From Woeseiaceae bacterium (GTDB lineage Bacteria; Pseudomonadota; Gammaproteobacteria; Steroidobacterales; Woeseiaceae): DNA of 8,395 nt. The stretch spans positions 1 to 8,395 of the forward strand of contig JAKEGN010000287.1 in assembly GCA_022615525.1 (NCBI GenBank). The letters run 5' to 3'. The stretch's first letter is position 1. The number at the start of each line of letters is the position of its first letter. The translations under genes and the position numbers were made by a program. The notes under the pieces are model-generated. The model ran no database searches. It had not been told where the DNA came from and saw only the letters and a list, made by a program, of their open reading frames with translations. Of this stretch, positions 6,362-8,395 are shown in pieces.

Positions 6362-6377
6362 ATGCCGTCACCGGCAT
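6362..6377. promoter_or_regulatory. Perfect inverted repeat in the thrS/zur divergent region
   Basis: ATGCCG and CGGCAT flank TCAC, forming a perfect 6-bp dyad. Its centre is 14 bp from that of the neighbouring TACACGTGTA palindrome. Both lie between the thrS promoter and the zur start, a natural place for an operator. It does not resemble the AT-rich Zur box of enterobacteria. The palindrome is certain, the function unknown. Confidence 0.35.
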
Positions 6378-6378
6378 T

Positions 6379-6392
6379 TACACGTGTACAAT
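6379..6392 (+). promoter_or_regulatory. Palindrome and -10-like element upstream of zur
   Basis: The 10-bp palindrome TACACGTGTA (6379-6388) overlaps a TACAAT hexamer (6387-6392) that could be the -10 box of zur. Transcription would start near 6399, leaving a leader of about 20 nt before the ATG at 6420. No good -35 box is found at 16-18 bp spacing. Overlap of a palindrome with a -10 box is the usual layout for a repressor site, so autoregulation or another repressor is possible. Confidence 0.3.
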
Positions 6393-6419
6393 TGGCTATC
6401 CCGCCAGACGGACAACAGG

Positions 6420-6935
6420 ATGACCCGCAGCAGAAACCCGGCACCCTTAGCGGCACCACTACTGGCACCGTTGGCGCCAGTCGTGCATGACCATGCAAAT
6501 TGCGTGGAGCAGGCGACCGTGACGGCCGATCGCCTCTGCAGGGAGAAAGGATTGCGCTTTACGCGCCTGCGCAGACGTGTCCTGGAACTGGTCTGGACCA
6601 GCCACAAGCCGGTCGGCGCGTACGATATCCTGCAGCAGCTGAACAGCGAGGGGCGCAAGGCGGCGCCACCGACGGTGTACCGGGCGCTCGAGTTTCTGAT
6701 CGAGGCGGGTCTGGTACACCGCCTCGATTCGCTGAATGCCTTCGTTGGTTGCGCGGATCCCTCCAACTCGCACACAGGACAGTTCCTGATCTGTCGGGCA
6801 TGCCGCTCGGTTGCCGAGCTCGATGACCACGACATCAGTGACACGGTACAACGGACGGCAGCCAACCTCGGGTTCACGGCGGTGCACCAGATGCTGGAGA
6901 TCCAGGGACTGTGCGAAGTCTGCCGGAAGGCGTGA
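6420..6935 (+). CDS. zur: Zinc uptake regulator, Fur family
   Basis: Zur is a dimeric repressor that binds DNA when loaded with zinc and shuts off zinc uptake genes. The 171 residues from the ATG at 6420 equal the E. coli Zur length. A winged helix covers about 35-105, with the recognition helix at P-P-T-V-Y-R-A-L (83-90). The P-P before T-V-Y-R and the overall ligand pattern favour Zur over Fur. The structural zinc site is C125, C128, C165 and C168. The sensing site is H100, C111, H118 and E133. These correspond to E. coli C103/C106/C143/C146 and H77/C88/H96/E111. The start is not certain: the ribosome binding site before 6420 is poor, and a GTG at 6483 would remove an Ala/Pro-rich leader and leave 150 residues. 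An upstream TTG at 6336 seems unlikely. The gene is divergent from thrS and followed 89 bp later by glnS on the same strand. Confidence 0.93.
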   Translation: MTRSRNPAPLAAPLLAPLAPVVHDHANCVEQATVTADRLCREKGLRFTRLRRRVLELVWTSHKPVGAYDILQQLNSEGRKAAPPTVYRALEFLIEAGLVHRLDSLNAFVGCADPSNSHTGQFLICRACRSVAELDDHDISDTVQRTAANLGFTAVHQMLEIQGLCEVCRKA

Positions 6936-6936
6936 G

Positions 6937-6953
6937 TGCCGCGCTCGGCGGCA
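6937..6953 (+). terminator. Possible weak terminator after zur
   Basis: TGCCGC (6937-6942) pairs with GCGGCA (6948-6953) around a 5-nt loop, starting one base after the zur stop codon. A wobble pair and one more pair could extend the stem outward. No U-run follows (next bases TTACTGATCC), so termination would be inefficient and glnS could receive some read-through. Confidence 0.3.
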
Positions 6954-6983
6954 TTACTGATCCCCAAAAAGCGGCAGAATGCG

Positions 6984-7010
6984 TACAATGCACGGCTTTT
7001 GCGGGCCGTG
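6984..7010 (+). promoter_or_regulatory. Possible glnS promoter and leader inverted repeat
   Basis: A -10-like TACAAT (6984-6989) precedes glnS, the same hexamer as in front of thrS and zur. No convincing -35 box lies 16-18 bp upstream. Immediately downstream, CACGGC (6991-6996) and GCCGTG (7005-7010) form a perfect 6-bp inverted repeat with an 8-nt loop that spans the expected start site near 6996. It could be an operator or a leader hairpin. Evidence is positional only. Confidence 0.3.
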
Positions 7011-7024
7011 GACCGCCATCGCCT

Positions 7025-8395
7025 ATGAACGACAGCCAGCCCAGGGATTTTATCCGTCAGATCATCGACGAGGACATTGCCAGCGGCAAACACGGTGGCG
7101 AGGTGGTGACCCGGTTTCCACCCGAACCGAATGGCTATCTGCACATCGGGCATGCGAAGTCGATTTGCCTGAATTTCGGCGTGGCGGCGGAATACTCGGG
7201 ACGTACTTTCCTGCGCTTCGACGACACCAATCCTGGCAAGGAAAGCGAAGAGTATGTGCGGGCGATCAAGGACGATGTGCGCTGGCTGGGGTTCGACTGG
7301 GAGGACCGCCTGAGCCATGCCTCGGACTACTTCGACCAGCTGTACGAGGCCGCCGAAGCGCTGATCTGCAAAGGCAAGGCGTATGTCGACAGCCTGACAG
7401 CCGAGCAGATTCGTGAGCATCGCGGCACCCTGACCGAGGCCGGCAAGAACAGCCCCTGGCGCAAGCGCAGTATCGAGGAGAATCTCGACCTGTTTCGACG
7501 CATGCGCGCCGGCGAGTTTGCCGATGGCGTACATGTATTGCGGGCAAAAATCGACATGGCGTCGCCCAATATCAATCTGCGTGACCCGACGCTGTACCGG
7601 ATTCGACACGTGCCTCACCAGCATACCGGCGACAAATGGTGCATTTACCCGATGTACGATTTTGCGCACGGACTCTCCGACGCCTTCGAGGGCATCACGC
7701 ATTCACTGTGTACCCTGGAGTTCGAGGATCACCGCCCCCTGTACGACTGGTTCCTGGACCAGCTGGATCCACCGCACCGGCCGCGCCAGTACGAATTCTC
7801 GCGACTGAACCTGGCGTTCGCGCTGACCAGCAAGCGCAAACTCAACCTGCTGGTCAGCGAGGGCATAGTGAGCGGCTGGGATGACCCTAGGCTTGCGACG
7901 CTGGCCGGCATGCGCCGCCGCGGTTACCCACCGGCGGCCATTCGCGACTTCTGCCGCCGGATCGGCGTGACGAAGAAGGAAAACATGATCGAGATGGCAT
8001 TGCTCGAAAACTGCATCCGGGAGGATCTCGATGCGGCAGCGGAGCGGCGCATGGCTGTCGTGCATCCGCTGAAAGTGACGCTCACCAATTTCGAAGCGGG
8101 CAGGACGGAAATGCTTGTTGCACAAAATCATCCGAATCGCCCGGAACTGGGTTCGCGGGAGATGCCCCTGACCCGCGAAATTTTCATTGAACGCGAAGAC
8201 TTCATGGAGGATGCACCGAAAAACTTTTTCCGGCTGAAGCCGGGTGGTGAGGTGCGGCTCCGCTTTGCCTACATCATTCGCTGCGCGGAGGTGGTAAAGG
8301 ACGCCAAAGGCGAAGTGATCGAACTGAAGTGCGCCCTGGATCCCGATACGCGCAGCGGATCGGCAAGCAGTGATCGCAAGGTCAAGGGCACGATA
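7025..8395 (+). CDS. glnS: Glutamine--tRNA ligase (3' end outside the window)
   Basis: This class I synthetase joins glutamine to tRNA-Gln in the cytoplasm. The first 457 codons are present, out of about 555 in the family. The HIGH motif is at 40-43 (Y-L-H-I-G-H-A-K-S). D66, Y211, H215 and C229 are at the same numbers as the E. coli residues that contact the tRNA acceptor end or glutamine. The signature loop reads T-S-K-R-K at 268-272 where E. coli has M-S-K-R-K. The anticodon-binding beta-barrels begin at about 340 and are cut at V-K-G-T-I. The ATG at 7025 is supported by alignment of F-I-R-Q-I-I-D-E-D at residues 9-17 with the E. coli N-terminus, although no good Shine-Dalgarno sequence is present. 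A dedicated GlnRS means the organism need not rely on the Glu-tRNA-Gln amidotransferase route, and this fits beta- or gammaproteobacteria. The truncation is due to the window edge. Confidence 0.98.
   Translation, partial: MNDSQPRDFIRQIIDEDIASGKHGGEVVTRFPPEPNGYLHIGHAKSICLNFGVAAEYSGRTFLRFDDTNPGKESEEYVRAIKDDVRWLGFDWEDRLSHASDYFDQLYEAAEALICKGKAYVDSLTAEQIREHRGTLTEAGKNSPWRKRSIEENLDLFRRMRAGEFADGVHVLRAKIDMASPNINLRDPTLYRIRHVPHQHTGDKWCIYPMYDFAHGLSDAFEGITHSLCTLEFEDHRPLYDWFLDQLDPPHRPRQYEFSRLNLAFALTSKRKLNLLVSEGIVSGWDDPRLATLAGMRRRGYPPAAIRDFCRRIGVTKKENMIEMALLENCIREDLDAAAERRMAVVHPLKVTLTNFEAGRTEMLVAQNHPNRPELGSREMPLTREIFIEREDFMEDAPKNFFRLKPGGEVRLRFAYIIRCAEVVKDAKGEVIELKCALDPDTRSGSASSDRKVKGTI

Noticed and set aside
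6265..6419. Zur box in the thrS/zur gap
   Set aside because: I looked for the AT-rich enterobacterial Zur box and found none; the palindromes present have a different sequence.
4729..6423. Plus-strand open frame of 564 codons opposite thrS
   Set aside because: It is the antisense of a clear, full-length thrS. Long antisense frames are expected in GC-rich coding DNA, and the translation shows no family motif.
6368..7702. Minus-strand open frame of 444 codons opposite zur and glnS
   Set aside because: It runs antisense across two well-identified genes and the gap between them, with no recognisable domain.
1..8395. Mobile element, tRNA, or att site
   Set aside because: No transposase, integrase, cloverleaf or flanking direct repeats were seen, and codon bias looks uniform along the window.

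Overview
The window reads as an ordinary stretch of chromosome from a GC-rich proteobacterium, most likely a gammaproteobacterium. The reasons are a full-length bacterial ThrRS, a GlnRS of the E. coli type, a Zur with the E. coli pattern of zinc ligands, and strongly GC-biased third codon positions. I cannot name the genus. There are no rRNA or tRNA genes, CRISPR arrays, insertion sequences or phage genes.

Layout. On the minus strand, read from right to left: thrS (6264 to 4342); an intergenic stretch of about 300 bp with hairpins, a dyad and a promoter (4341 to 4038); a 1050-residue membrane protein joining two receiver-like domains to a TonB C-terminal domain (4037 to 885); a short gap with a GC-rich hairpin and a possible operator; a TetR-family regulator (795 to 88); and possibly the first codons of one more gene that leaves the window (62 to 1). 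On the plus strand: zur (6420 to 6935), divergent from thrS, then glnS (7025 onward), cut by the window end after 457 codons. All intergenic gaps are short, about 25 to 305 bp.

How the genes relate. thrS and glnS are housekeeping aminoacyl-tRNA synthetases. zur is a zinc-responsive repressor that shares the 155-bp divergent region with thrS. ThrRS is itself a zinc enzyme, but I see no convincing Zur box to link the two. thrS is not followed by infC as in E. coli.

The most unusual element is the 1050-residue protein. Its cytoplasmic part carries two tandem receiver-like domains, the first lacking the phospho-acceptor Asp. A proline-rich linker with tandem repeats follows, then one transmembrane helix, a TPR-like periplasmic region, a repetitive coiled coil and a terminal TonB_C domain. 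It looks like an envelope-spanning protein that could link a cytoplasmic signal or localisation cue to an outer-membrane partner. It has its own strong ribosome binding site, a plausible promoter and a conspicuous dyad upstream. Its function is unknown.
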